From Sulfuricurvum kujiense DSM 16994 (GTDB lineage: Bacteria > Campylobacterota > Campylobacteria > Campylobacterales > Sulfurimonadaceae), in the NCBI RefSeq assembly GCF_000183725.1, contig NC_014762.1:1922001-1986000 (forward strand): DNA of 64,000 nucleotides. Reading direction: 5' to 3'. The notes below the pieces were generated by a model. The model did no database searches. It was not told the origin of the DNA and worked only from the letters and a program-made list of their open reading frames with translations. Each line of letters starts with the position of its first letter. The first letter of the stretch is position 1. The position numbers and the translations under genes were made by a program. Below, one piece after another: positions 40,054 to 48,068 of the stretch.

Positions 40054-40863
40054 TTAAAGTTCAATAGCATCATCAAATGATTCAAATAAAAACTCGTTTG
40101 ATCCGCATGCTTCAGAATCGGCTTGTACCGCTTGTTCCGGTATCGTTACCGTAAAAGTCACACTGGTTTCATCGGTTTCATAGTCTATTTTTCCGTCTAT
40201 CAATCCGCACAACTCTCGTGCAATGCTTAACCCAAGTCCTAAACCGTGCGATCCCTCCATCCCCTCGGCAAATCGGGTAAATACCTGCGCTTTGTATTTT
40301 ACATTCGGGCCATGCCCCCGGTTTTTTACGGTAACAATAATTTCAGAGCCTTTTTGAACGATATTAATATTGACAATAGCGTCCGGATCGCCGTAATCGC
40401 AGGCATTGGCGATAATATTTTTTAGAATCAAATAGAGCTTTTTCGGATCGGTGACGATTTTTTCTTTTAACGAACTCTCAACGATGACTGAAATATTTTT
40501 ACGCTTCAGCTTATATTTAAACTCCTCAAGAGCCTCTTCAACGAGTTTTTCAGGATTGACCGACGCATGAGTGACATCCATCATTCCGCTTTCTATTTCG
40601 GAAGCGGCCACTAGATTCTGGATACGCGATTCCAAAAGAAGCGCTTCATCGTGTGCCAGTTCAAAAATTTCCTCACGAGGGTCACCTGCCGGAGGTGTCA
40701 AATGAGGAATCATCCCTAAAAGTGCCGTCATAGGATTATTGAGTTCACTCGCTATTAAAGATAAAAAACGCGATTTAACTTTTTCACTTTCCATAAGCTG
40801 TTTGTTCAACTCAAGGATTTTCCGGCTTAAAAATGCAAATTCTTCATTCTCTTGTTCATTCAT
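40054..40863 (-). CDS. histidine-kinase-like protein lacking the phosphorylatable His
   Basis: 269 residues, no membrane segment. The dimerisation helix reads FLSLIASELNNPMTALLGM where a kinase has FLxxxSHELRTPLxxILGM, so Ser39 stands in place of His. In the ATP-binding domain the N box (ILKNIIANACDYG) and G2 box (GLGLGLSIAREL) are good, but the G1 box reads KNRGHGP, with Asn181 for the usual Asp. It may bind ATP weakly or not at all and act as a scaffold. Placed between the PAS protein and cheD with near-zero gaps. Confidence 0.85.
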   Translation of the reverse strand: MNEQENEEFAFLSRKILELNKQLMESEKVKSRFLSLIASELNNPMTALLGMIPHLTPPAGDPREEIFELAHDEALLLESRIQNLVAASEIESGMMDVTHASVNPEKLVEEALEEFKYKLKRKNISVIVESSLKEKIVTDPKKLYLILKNIIANACDYGDPDAIVNINIVQKGSEIIVTVKNRGHGPNVKYKAQVFTRFAEGMEGSHGLGLGLSIARELCGLIDGKIDYETDETSVTFTVTIPEQAVQADSEACGSNEFLFESFDDAIEL

Positions 40864-40868
40864 TGTCT

Positions 40869-42248
40869 CTACTCATCCATTGTTTTTATAATTTCCGATT
40901 CGGTTCTAAACTGTTTTAACAACGTGCCGATCCCGCCGGCTTCACCCATCAAATTTTGATTTTCTACATGGAAATTGTGCCCCATTTTTTGCATTACAAT
41001 AATCTCTTCGGACGTTTTTCCGATCAATCCCTTAAGCTGCGAAAAAATACCGCCGAAACCGACTTTCTCATCATTATTGCTAGCTGCTTCAATAATCCCG
41101 TACACTTGTATATAGCCTAAATACATCACCTGCCGTTCAAGCTGATCGAGATAGGTGCTGCTCTCTTTTATAAAACAATCCATTTTCAGCTGCAAAGCGA
41201 TCAGTTTCTCATTATACATAGAGACCAGATTGATCAAAAAACTGATGTTCTCTTTCAGCTCCGATGAAACAGATTGAACATGACATTGCAATGTCTCAAA
41301 TAAAAAATAGCTCACCGCTTCAATCTGAATATTCAATGCTGAAACCGTAAAAATGAGTTCATTAAGAGTATCGGTCAGTGATTGGACTAACGTATGGATA
41401 TGTCCGATCAATGTATCGTTCTCTTTGGCATTGACACGAACATCGCTGGCAAGAACCCCGAATGTTTCCCCGCCGTTAGCTACTTTATAGGAAGCTACCG
41501 ATGCGTTAAGTGACAGGAAAACGATATCGCGGGCAAGATGACGAAGTTCCTGTCCTTTTTCATCAAAGACGATTTTGACTTGCTTGTACATATCGACCTT
41601 CTCAAACCACCGTTCATATCGGTGCATTAAAACTTGACTGTATTCCAGCAAAAGCTTTAATTTTGTACCGAGCTGCGTATGAATCTCAGGACATACTTTT
41701 GAATTTTGATCAATGTCGGCAAGAATTTTTTTGTGTTCTCCGAGTTCAGACAAAAGTGCATCCGACATAAAATCGTCATAGCTGTTGTACCCGAGTTCTG
41801 CTAAAAGACCCATCAGCATAGGTTCGCTGGATTCCATCCCACCGCTCGCTTCGGCCATTAAAAGCTTGAAATAAAGCTCACGCACAGCAGCAAATATTTG
41901 AGAATTTGGTTTTATCCGTATCGAAATGAATCTGTCGTTAAGCGGAAAAACAGCGGCCAAAACCCAATAATACTCACCTGTTTTAGCCTGATTTTTGACA
42001 TATGCGACAACCGGCTTGTCATTGTTGATATGATCCCACAACACTTTAAATACGACTCGCGGCATATCGGGATGGCGGATAATATTATGGTACTGTCCGA
42101 TCAGTTCCTCTTTTTTGTAGCCGCTGATACGGACAAAAACTTCATTTCCCGTAAGGATCGTACTCGTACGATCGGTTATCGAGAAAAAAAGTTCGTCGTT
42201 TTCGAATTTAGCCTCTTTGCTTTCGCCAGCAGGGCTTCGATTTTCCAC
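40869..42248 (-). CDS. soluble Aer-type PAS protein with receptor-tip-like segment
   Basis: 459 residues starting at GTG 42248 behind AAGGG. The PAS domain (about 17-120) has the Aer-type IIRHPDMPRVVFKVLW, which in Aer binds FAD, so redox or energy sensing is possible. A long helical part follows. Residues about 243-276 (FLSLNASVASYKVANGGETF and on) line up with the chemoreceptor tip (LLALNAAVEAARAGEHGLGF in the neighbouring receptor), but the key EAARAGE residues are changed. No transmembrane segment. Possibly a soluble adaptor of the receptor array. Confidence 0.78.
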   Translation of the reverse strand: MENRSPAGESKEAKFENDELFFSITDRTSTILTGNEVFVRISGYKKEELIGQYHNIIRHPDMPRVVFKVLWDHINNDKPVVAYVKNQAKTGEYYWVLAAVFPLNDRFISIRIKPNSQIFAAVRELYFKLLMAEASGGMESSEPMLMGLLAELGYNSYDDFMSDALLSELGEHKKILADIDQNSKVCPEIHTQLGTKLKLLLEYSQVLMHRYERWFEKVDMYKQVKIVFDEKGQELRHLARDIVFLSLNASVASYKVANGGETFGVLASDVRVNAKENDTLIGHIHTLVQSLTDTLNELIFTVSALNIQIEAVSYFLFETLQCHVQSVSSELKENISFLINLVSMYNEKLIALQLKMDCFIKESSTYLDQLERQVMYLGYIQVYGIIEAASNNDEKVGFGGIFSQLKGLIGKTSEEIIVMQKMGHNFHVENQNLMGEAGGIGTLLKQFRTESEIIKTMDE

Positions 42249-42258
42249 TTTTAATCCC

Positions 42259-43080
42259 TTATAGTCGTTGATAGATTGAAGAACCCAAAAGTTTCAGACT
42301 CTCACGATGGGTCGTAAGCGATTCGGAGCTTCCCAGAAACAGAGGAGCCCCTTTCGGAAGAAGCGTCGTAAAACGCCCTATCAAGTCATGACGGGTAACG
42401 TCATCAAAATAGATCATTACATTTCGGCAGAATATCATATCAAACCTGTTTTTGAAAAAAAACGGATCGGTCACCAGATTGTATTTACGAAACAGAATTT
42501 TCTCTCTTAACGATGAACGGATTTGATACCGCCCCTCCTCTGTTTTTTTTGCCTCAAAGGATCGGGCAATGATCTCTTTAGACAATCCCTCTACCGCTTT
42601 GGGATCGTAGGCACCTTTCATTGCATGGGTAAGCACTTTCGACGAGATATCGGTTGCTAAAATCTTGATGTCCCATCTCTCAAAATCGCTCAAATGGTGC
42701 TGTAAAAACATCAGTATCGTATAAGGTTCTTCCCCGCTGGAACATCCGGCCGACCAGATACGGATTTTTTTTTCCTTTTTAGAAGCGATAAATGCTGGCA
42801 AATAGCTCTCCAACCACTTCCATTGGGCCCCTTCGCGAAAAAAAGAGGTGACATTAGTTGAAATCGCACTGACGAAGAATGAGAGTTCTTCACCGCTTAC
42901 ATCGGATACCAGATAATCATAATAATCCCGAAACGATTTTAACCCCAGATGATTGAGTCTCTTATTCAGCCGCCCTTTAACCAACGTGGTCTTTTGATCC
43001 GATAAAGATATTCCGACTTTTTCATAAATATACTTGCGAAACAGAGCAAATTCTTCAGGACGAAGCTCAATTTCAAGCAT
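42259..43080 (-). CDS. cheR: chemotaxis protein methyltransferase CheR
   Basis: Methylates receptor glutamates with S-adenosylmethionine. 273 residues from ATG 43080, preceded by GAGGGA and overlapping the cheA stop by 8 bases. The N-terminal helical domain (about 1-75) is followed by the SAM-binding motif IRIWSAGCSSGEEPYTI (about 105-121), ILATDIS, and FCRNVMIYFDD. Overlap with cheA suggests matched production. Confidence 0.95.
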   Translation of the reverse strand: MLEIELRPEEFALFRKYIYEKVGISLSDQKTTLVKGRLNKRLNHLGLKSFRDYYDYLVSDVSGEELSFFVSAISTNVTSFFREGAQWKWLESYLPAFIASKKEKKIRIWSAGCSSGEEPYTILMFLQHHLSDFERWDIKILATDISSKVLTHAMKGAYDPKAVEGLSKEIIARSFEAKKTEEGRYQIRSSLREKILFRKYNLVTDPFFFKNRFDMIFCRNVMIYFDDVTRHDLIGRFTTLLPKGAPLFLGSSESLTTHRESLKLLGSSIYQRL

Positions 43081-45184
43081 GTGTTCCCTCAATTACCGGA
43101 CGAAGCGCATCAACGTTCAGAATTAATGCAATGTCCCCGCTTCCTAAAATCGCTCCGCCGGATATCTCTTTGAGTTTCGCCAAAGATTTTCCGAGCGGTT
43201 TGATAACAACCTGTTGACGCCCTACCAGTTCATCGACCATGATAGCAATGCGGCCTGCTTCGGTCTCCACACATACCAAAATTCCATCCCACGGCTCAAT
43301 CCGCTCAGTCGTAGGTAGATTAAATACATCGCTAAGACGGATAATCGGAAGATGCTGTCCGCGCAACGATACAAATTCCCCTTTTTCTTTGAGAGCATGG
43401 ACGATCTCCTGTTCCGGCCGGAACGACTCAACCACACTCAGGGTAGGGATAATGTAAATTTCACCCGCCGCTTCAACCAGCATACCGTCAATAATGGCAA
43501 GTGTCAGAGGCAACACCATCGAAAAGGTTGTCCCCTCCCCCTCTTGCGATTCAATCTCTATTTTCCCTCGCAGCTTTTCAATCGACGTTTTCACGACGTC
43601 CAATCCGACACCGCGACCGGAGAGATCACTGATCGCATCGGCGGTTGAGAATCCGGGCTGCATAATCAATCCGAAGATTTGAGAATCGGTGAGATTTTCA
43701 TCCCCTGTAATAATTCCCCGTTCAATCGCTTTTTGCAATACTTTCTCTTTGTTGATTCCACGACCGTCATCGCTGACACTGATGACGATACTGCCGCTTT
43801 TATGGTAGGCACGCAAGGTAATATTCCCTTCCGTTTTTTTGCCCGCTTTCAGCCGTTCCTCACCGTCGGCTTCAAGCCCGTGGTCGATAGCGTTACGGAT
43901 AATATGGATCAACGGGTCTGAGAGGCTGTCAATCATCGTTTTATCGATCTCGGTCTCTTCTCCCAAGACATTGAGATGAAGTTCTTTCCCCGTCTTTTTG
44001 GAGGTATCGCGGACTACACGTTTCATCTTATCAAACGTATCACGAATAGCGACCATCCGCAAACTCATAACGCGATCTTGTATCCGTTTGGTGATTTTCG
44101 ATAGAGTCTCAATCGTTCGGCTGATCGATTCATCTTCGATCAAACGTATTTTCTCATTTTGAGCGATAAAGTTTTGGGCAATAACCAATTCTCCGACCGA
44201 ATCGAAAAGTTCATCGAGTTTGAAAGTATCGATTCGGATCGTCGATTTGGCCGCCGCATTCAACGTTGACGTATCCATCCCAGCCGAAGAGGTTTTTGAA
44301 GCCGTTTTCGGTGTATCCGCTACGGTTTCAATAGGAGCCGTAACGGTTTCAGGCACACTGTTTTCAGCTGCGTTTTCGATCACACGTATCGAATACTCAT
44401 GATCAAATAAGAACTCAAAATTCTCTTCAATTTCTGAAATGGATTGAGTTGTTAAAAGGATAATTCCCATTTTAGGCAAATAGTTCTCTTCACACGAGAA
44501 ATTTTCCATTACCGGAACCGACTCAAAATTGAAAACACTCTCAATCAAGACCGCTTTTTCGGCAAGAAGTCCGATAAAAATCTGATGATCGAACCCCCGT
44601 TTGTAGCTATCCGGATCCAGAGTCAATTCGATACGATAGATATGCATCCCCTCTTGTTGGGAAAGACGCATCATCTCAATCGACTGAGTTATCATATTCT
44701 CATACTGATCAGGACATTCCAATCCGAATTCCGCTGCAAGATCGGCAAATGCAGAAACAGGCTCCGCCGGAGCACTGCTCTGAACCGATCCTCCTTTTTT
44801 AGATGCGATCAGTACTTTAATCCCCTCTAAGCACTGTTCATAGTCCTCAGGCAGATCAGGGAGTGCATCAAGTTCGCATACCATCACCTCTTTGATTACA
44901 TCGACACTGTTGACAATCAATTCGAGATGAATGATCTCGATCTCCTCTTTTGTACTGCGATAATAGTCTAGAACATCCTCAAAATGGTGGACAAATTCAC
45001 CTAAACGGGTAAATCCGAAGGCATTGGCATTCCCTTTGAGGGTATGTACCCCTCGAAATATTTCGTTTAGGAGATCAAAATCGGTAGAGTTTTCTTCAAA
45101 GCGGAGAATGTCGACATCGAGTTTTTCGATAATCTCTCCCGCCTCTTCGATAAAAATGGCTTTGACTTGTTCTTGTTTAGTCAT
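43073..45184 (-). CDS. cheA: chemotaxis histidine kinase CheA (no receiver domain)
   Basis: 703 residues from ATG 45184 (the frame extends into the STAS gene). P1 HPt domain with phospho-His47 in GVHTLKGNANAFG; CheY/CheB-docking-like middle region; P3 dimerisation helices (about 320-385); P4 kinase (about 390-560) with HIIRNAIDHGLEADG and GRGVGLDVVKTSI; P5 CheW-like domain to the end (GSGDIALILNVDALRP). Campylobacterota usually have a CheA fused to a C-terminal receiver; this one lacks it, so it probably belongs to a second, separate chemosensory system. Confidence 0.96.
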   Translation of the reverse strand: MTKQEQVKAIFIEEAGEIIEKLDVDILRFEENSTDFDLLNEIFRGVHTLKGNANAFGFTRLGEFVHHFEDVLDYYRSTKEEIEIIHLELIVNSVDVIKEVMVCELDALPDLPEDYEQCLEGIKVLIASKKGGSVQSSAPAEPVSAFADLAAEFGLECPDQYENMITQSIEMMRLSQQEGMHIYRIELTLDPDSYKRGFDHQIFIGLLAEKAVLIESVFNFESVPVMENFSCEENYLPKMGIILLTTQSISEIEENFEFLFDHEYSIRVIENAAENSVPETVTAPIETVADTPKTASKTSSAGMDTSTLNAAAKSTIRIDTFKLDELFDSVGELVIAQNFIAQNEKIRLIEDESISRTIETLSKITKRIQDRVMSLRMVAIRDTFDKMKRVVRDTSKKTGKELHLNVLGEETEIDKTMIDSLSDPLIHIIRNAIDHGLEADGEERLKAGKKTEGNITLRAYHKSGSIVISVSDDGRGINKEKVLQKAIERGIITGDENLTDSQIFGLIMQPGFSTADAISDLSGRGVGLDVVKTSIEKLRGKIEIESQEGEGTTFSMVLPLTLAIIDGMLVEAAGEIYIIPTLSVVESFRPEQEIVHALKEKGEFVSLRGQHLPIIRLSDVFNLPTTERIEPWDGILVCVETEAGRIAIMVDELVGRQQVVIKPLGKSLAKLKEISGGAILGSGDIALILNVDALRPVIEGTHA

Positions 45185-45440
45185 GACATATCCAATGAAT
45201 GGTTCCATACGCCGGTGAAACGGTGGACCCTTTTTCTAAAAAAGGGATGATGAGTTCACGGCGTGTTTTTTTTAAGCTCGCTAAAAGAGCCAGAAGAGCA
45301 CTGCTTTTTAAAATCCCCCCATCTTCTATCTCAATACGATCGATATAGTCGATACGGGGACGGACGAACGCTTCAAATTCTTTAATCTCTTCCATACTCA
45401 TCGATAAATCGATGGTGAGAGCGTCTCCGTCGAATTCCAT
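45177..45440 (-). CDS. STAS-domain protein encoded next to cheA
   Basis: 87 residues; the fold pattern (DALTIDLS at the start, IEIEDGGILKSSALLALLAS in the middle) is that of anti-anti-sigma/STAS domains, where a Ser after the DxxG turn can be phosphorylated. Here SS at about 48-49 are candidates. The gene starts right after the receptor stop (TAAATG) and overlaps cheA by 8 bases. STAS next to CheA is seen in some non-standard chemosensory systems; the role is not settled. Confidence 0.78.
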   Translation of the reverse strand: MEFDGDALTIDLSMSMEEIKEFEAFVRPRIDYIDRIEIEDGGILKSSALLALLASLKKTRRELIIPFLEKGSTVSPAYGTIHWICHD

Positions 45441-47087
45441 TTAAAACTCTTTCAGATCGTTCTCAGAGAGCGGAAACACTTCATCGGCTTTCGGAGTCGC
45501 TTTGCTTTTCAATGCAGGCGGCGCTTTACGCGGTGCCGGAGCTTGCGCTTTCATCTCGATATGGTGAAGATTCATCTTTTTGATACTGTGTGCCGCGGGG
45601 GCGTCGCTCTCCATCCCTACCATTTTCGCTAAGATTCGTACGGTCTCCATCATGGAGGTCGCCTGTGCGTTCAGCTCTTCTGCCGCTGCCGCCGCCTCTT
45701 CGGAGTTTGCCGCAACTTGTTGGGTTACTTGGTCGACTTGCCCCATTGCCTGATTGATCTGCGTCATCCCCTCTGCCTGCTCTTTTCCGGCGATAGCGAT
45801 TTCTCCGATCAGGTCGGATACTTTTTTACTTTGTTCGACGATCTCTTGGAATGAGGTATGGGTCGCAAGGGCGATTTGGTTCCCCTCTTTGATCTGACCG
45901 ACTACCTCTTCGATGATATCGGAGGTCTCTTTGGCAGCCGATGCCGCGCGTTGAGCCAAATTACGGACTTCGTCCGCAACTACCGCAAACCCTAAACCGT
46001 GCTCACCGGCGCGTGCCGCTTCGACAGCCGCATTGAGTGCCAAAAGGTTGGTTTGGAAAGCGATCTGATCGATCGTTTTGATAATACCTGAAATCTTAGC
46101 CGCCGATTCGGTGATCGCGTGCATCGAATGGGAAAGCTGCTCACCCTTCTCGTATCCCGCTTTTGCCGAATCGTTCGCGTTTCTTGCCAGAATATCGGCT
46201 TGGCGTGCGTTATCGGTATTTTGGGTATTGATCGCGGTGGACTCTTCGAGTGTCGCGCTGACTTCTTCGACACTGCTTGCCTGCTCGCTCGCACCCTGGG
46301 CCAATGACGATGACGACGATGCAACCTGATCCGATGCCGACGTGATCTGCATCGCTCCGTCACGAATCGACGTAACGCTCGCGGTGATTGAACGGGTGAT
46401 TGAACGGATCAATGCCCATGCTAAAAGAATCGCAAAAAGAATCGAAAGAACCGCAACAATCATAAACATCTGTTTGTACGATGATGAGTTCTCTTTTGCT
46501 TCCGCATTAGTCTTAGCGATGACGTCTTTATTAATGTCATACACATTTTGCAAATGTTCGGCAGAAGCTTTACGTTCTGCTCGAATTACATCCAGTTGCT
46601 CGGTCATTTTATTAAATAAAAGTTCAATTTGGGCAGGATCATCGGTTTTTGCTAAAATACCTACAACTTCTTTGTGAAATTGTTCGCTATGTTTGCGCCA
46701 TGATTCATAAGTAGGTTTAAATTCTTGCCACTCTTTTGCTTCTTCCGGAGTTTGAGGAAGCGGCTCGTAAATCACCATACCTTTATCAATACGTTCAAAT
46801 GCCTCTTGCATCTCCTCAGAAGCATTCTGCATCTTCTCTTTCAATTTAGGATCACCTTTTAGACCACGGACACGGTTTTGCTGAATAGCAATCATCTGTG
46901 TGCCATTGCGGATTGTCCCGACACTGACCAACGAAGGCACACGGACGTCCCCGATTTCAATAATATCAGCTTCCCATCCGGCAGTTGCTTTAAATCCCAT
47001 AACTCCTAAAAGGATCATCGCAACAACCATTACTCCGGTAAGCAATGCTAACTTTGTTTGTAATACCATATTTTCTAACCAATTCAT
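45441..47087 (-). CDS. methyl-accepting chemotaxis protein with four-helix-bundle sensor
   Basis: 548 residues with AGGAG before the ATG. Membrane segment (about 14-34), periplasmic helical bundle (about 35-205; 4HB-MCP type), second membrane segment (about 208-230), HAMP (about 230-285), and signalling hairpin with tip FQTNLLALNAAVEAARAGEH and GFAVVADEVRNLAQRA. The C-terminal linker is basic and Pro/Ala rich and ends SENDLKEF, which could tether CheR/CheB-like enzymes in the way NWETF does in enteric receptors (inference). The only full receptor in the cluster. Confidence 0.95.
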   Translation of the reverse strand: MNWLENMVLQTKLALLTGVMVVAMILLGVMGFKATAGWEADIIEIGDVRVPSLVSVGTIRNGTQMIAIQQNRVRGLKGDPKLKEKMQNASEEMQEAFERIDKGMVIYEPLPQTPEEAKEWQEFKPTYESWRKHSEQFHKEVVGILAKTDDPAQIELLFNKMTEQLDVIRAERKASAEHLQNVYDINKDVIAKTNAEAKENSSSYKQMFMIVAVLSILFAILLAWALIRSITRSITASVTSIRDGAMQITSASDQVASSSSSLAQGASEQASSVEEVSATLEESTAINTQNTDNARQADILARNANDSAKAGYEKGEQLSHSMHAITESAAKISGIIKTIDQIAFQTNLLALNAAVEAARAGEHGLGFAVVADEVRNLAQRAASAAKETSDIIEEVVGQIKEGNQIALATHTSFQEIVEQSKKVSDLIGEIAIAGKEQAEGMTQINQAMGQVDQVTQQVAANSEEAAAAAEELNAQATSMMETVRILAKMVGMESDAPAAHSIKKMNLHHIEMKAQAPAPRKAPPALKSKATPKADEVFPLSENDLKEF

Positions 47088-47088
47088 C

Positions 47089-47580
47089 TCATTCTCCTGT
47101 TTGGGGTTTTTGAATTTGTTCTAAACTAACGAGTTCATCCGCTTCAAAAAGCTTTAAAACATCCAAAATCATCACGACGTTCTCTTCCATCTGCGCCATC
47201 GAGCAGATAAAATCGGTATCGATGTTGTTGCCGAATCTCGGCGGTTCGCTTAAGGCAGTGCTGTCAATGCTTGCCACCTCTTCGACACGGTCGACGATAA
47301 AACCGACATTGACCTTATCCACTTCGACAATGACGATTGCGGTGTGCATATCCTCATCCTTCGTCTCCATCCCGAAACGGAGGCGTGTATCCACAACAGG
47401 GATGATCGAGCCGCGCAGATTGATCACCCCTCTCATGTACTCGGGAGTTTTTGGAACATTCGTTACTTTCATAATCGCGATGATCTCTTTGATCCGATCG
47501 ATCGCAATCCCGTACTGCTCTTCTCCCAAAAAGAACGTCAGATACCGTTCCCTCCGGGACTGTAGTGTGTTTTGTTCCAT
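47089..47580 (-). CDS. cheW: chemotaxis coupling protein CheW
   Basis: 163 residues joining receptors to CheA. Recognisable blocks: YLTFFLGEEQYGIAIDRIKE, RGVINLRGSIIPVVDTRLRF (about 49-68), and GFIVDRVEEVASI. It lies between cheY and the receptor gene with 1-2 base gaps. Confidence 0.95.
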   Translation of the reverse strand: MEQNTLQSRRERYLTFFLGEEQYGIAIDRIKEIIAIMKVTNVPKTPEYMRGVINLRGSIIPVVDTRLRFGMETKDEDMHTAIVIVEVDKVNVGFIVDRVEEVASIDSTALSEPPRFGNNIDTDFICSMAQMEENVVMILDVLKLFEADELVSLEQIQKPQTGE

Positions 47581-47582
47581 AT

Positions 47583-47969
47583 TTAGACCCCCAGTACCAT
47601 TTTGATCGATTTAACCAGTTTCTCATCATTAAACGGTTTGACCATCCATCCGGTTACTCCGATCTCTTTTCCCGTCATTTTCATTGATTCCGAGCTCTCA
47701 GTCGTGAGTACGATGATCGGCTTCGTCTTATAGCGTTCATCGGTTTTGATCGCCCTAGCCAAATCCAATCCGTTCATTTCAGGCATATTGACATCACTGA
47801 TCAATAAATCAAAATTCTCCGCTCCGCTTTGCAATGCACCTAAAAGTTCCAACGGGTTCAAATACGATTTAAATTCTATTACGCCGCTCCCGATCAAGCC
47901 ATCCAATGCCAACTCTGCTGTCGCAATAACCGCTCTGGAATCATCAACAATAATTACTCTTTTTGCCAC
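47583..47969 (-). CDS. cheY: single-domain response regulator, CheY-like
   Basis: About 128 residues from GTG 47969, chosen because AAGGAG lies 9 bases upstream; an in-frame ATG at 47990 is upstream of that ribosome site. The acidic pair is VDDS, the phospho-acceptor Asp is in LLISDVNMPEMNG, switch Thr/Ser in VLTTES and Lys in MVKPFND. It is a plausible partner of the local CheA, though the motor-binding surface cannot be judged by eye. First gene of the che run after a terminator. Confidence 0.9.
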   Translation of the reverse strand: MAKRVIIVDDSRAVIATAELALDGLIGSGVIEFKSYLNPLELLGALQSGAENFDLLISDVNMPEMNGLDLARAIKTDERYKTKPIIVLTTESSESMKMTGKEIGVTGWMVKPFNDEKLVKSIKMVLGV

Positions 47970-47998
47970 TTTAATTTTCTCCTTATACATAGTTGTTA

Positions 47999-48042
47999 AA
48001 AAATCTTTCTACATAATTGTATGAATAATTATGCAGAAAGAA
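47999..48042 (-). terminator. rho-independent terminator between the receiver gene and cheY
   Basis: On the minus strand a 15-bp stem (48028-48042 with 48005-48019, one G-U pair), an 8-base loop, then TTTTTT (47999-48004). It lies after the 48069-49520 gene, so cheY and the genes behind it need their own promoter or read-through. Confidence 0.85.
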
Positions 48043-48068
48043 TGATTTTTACAGTTTCAACATGCCGT

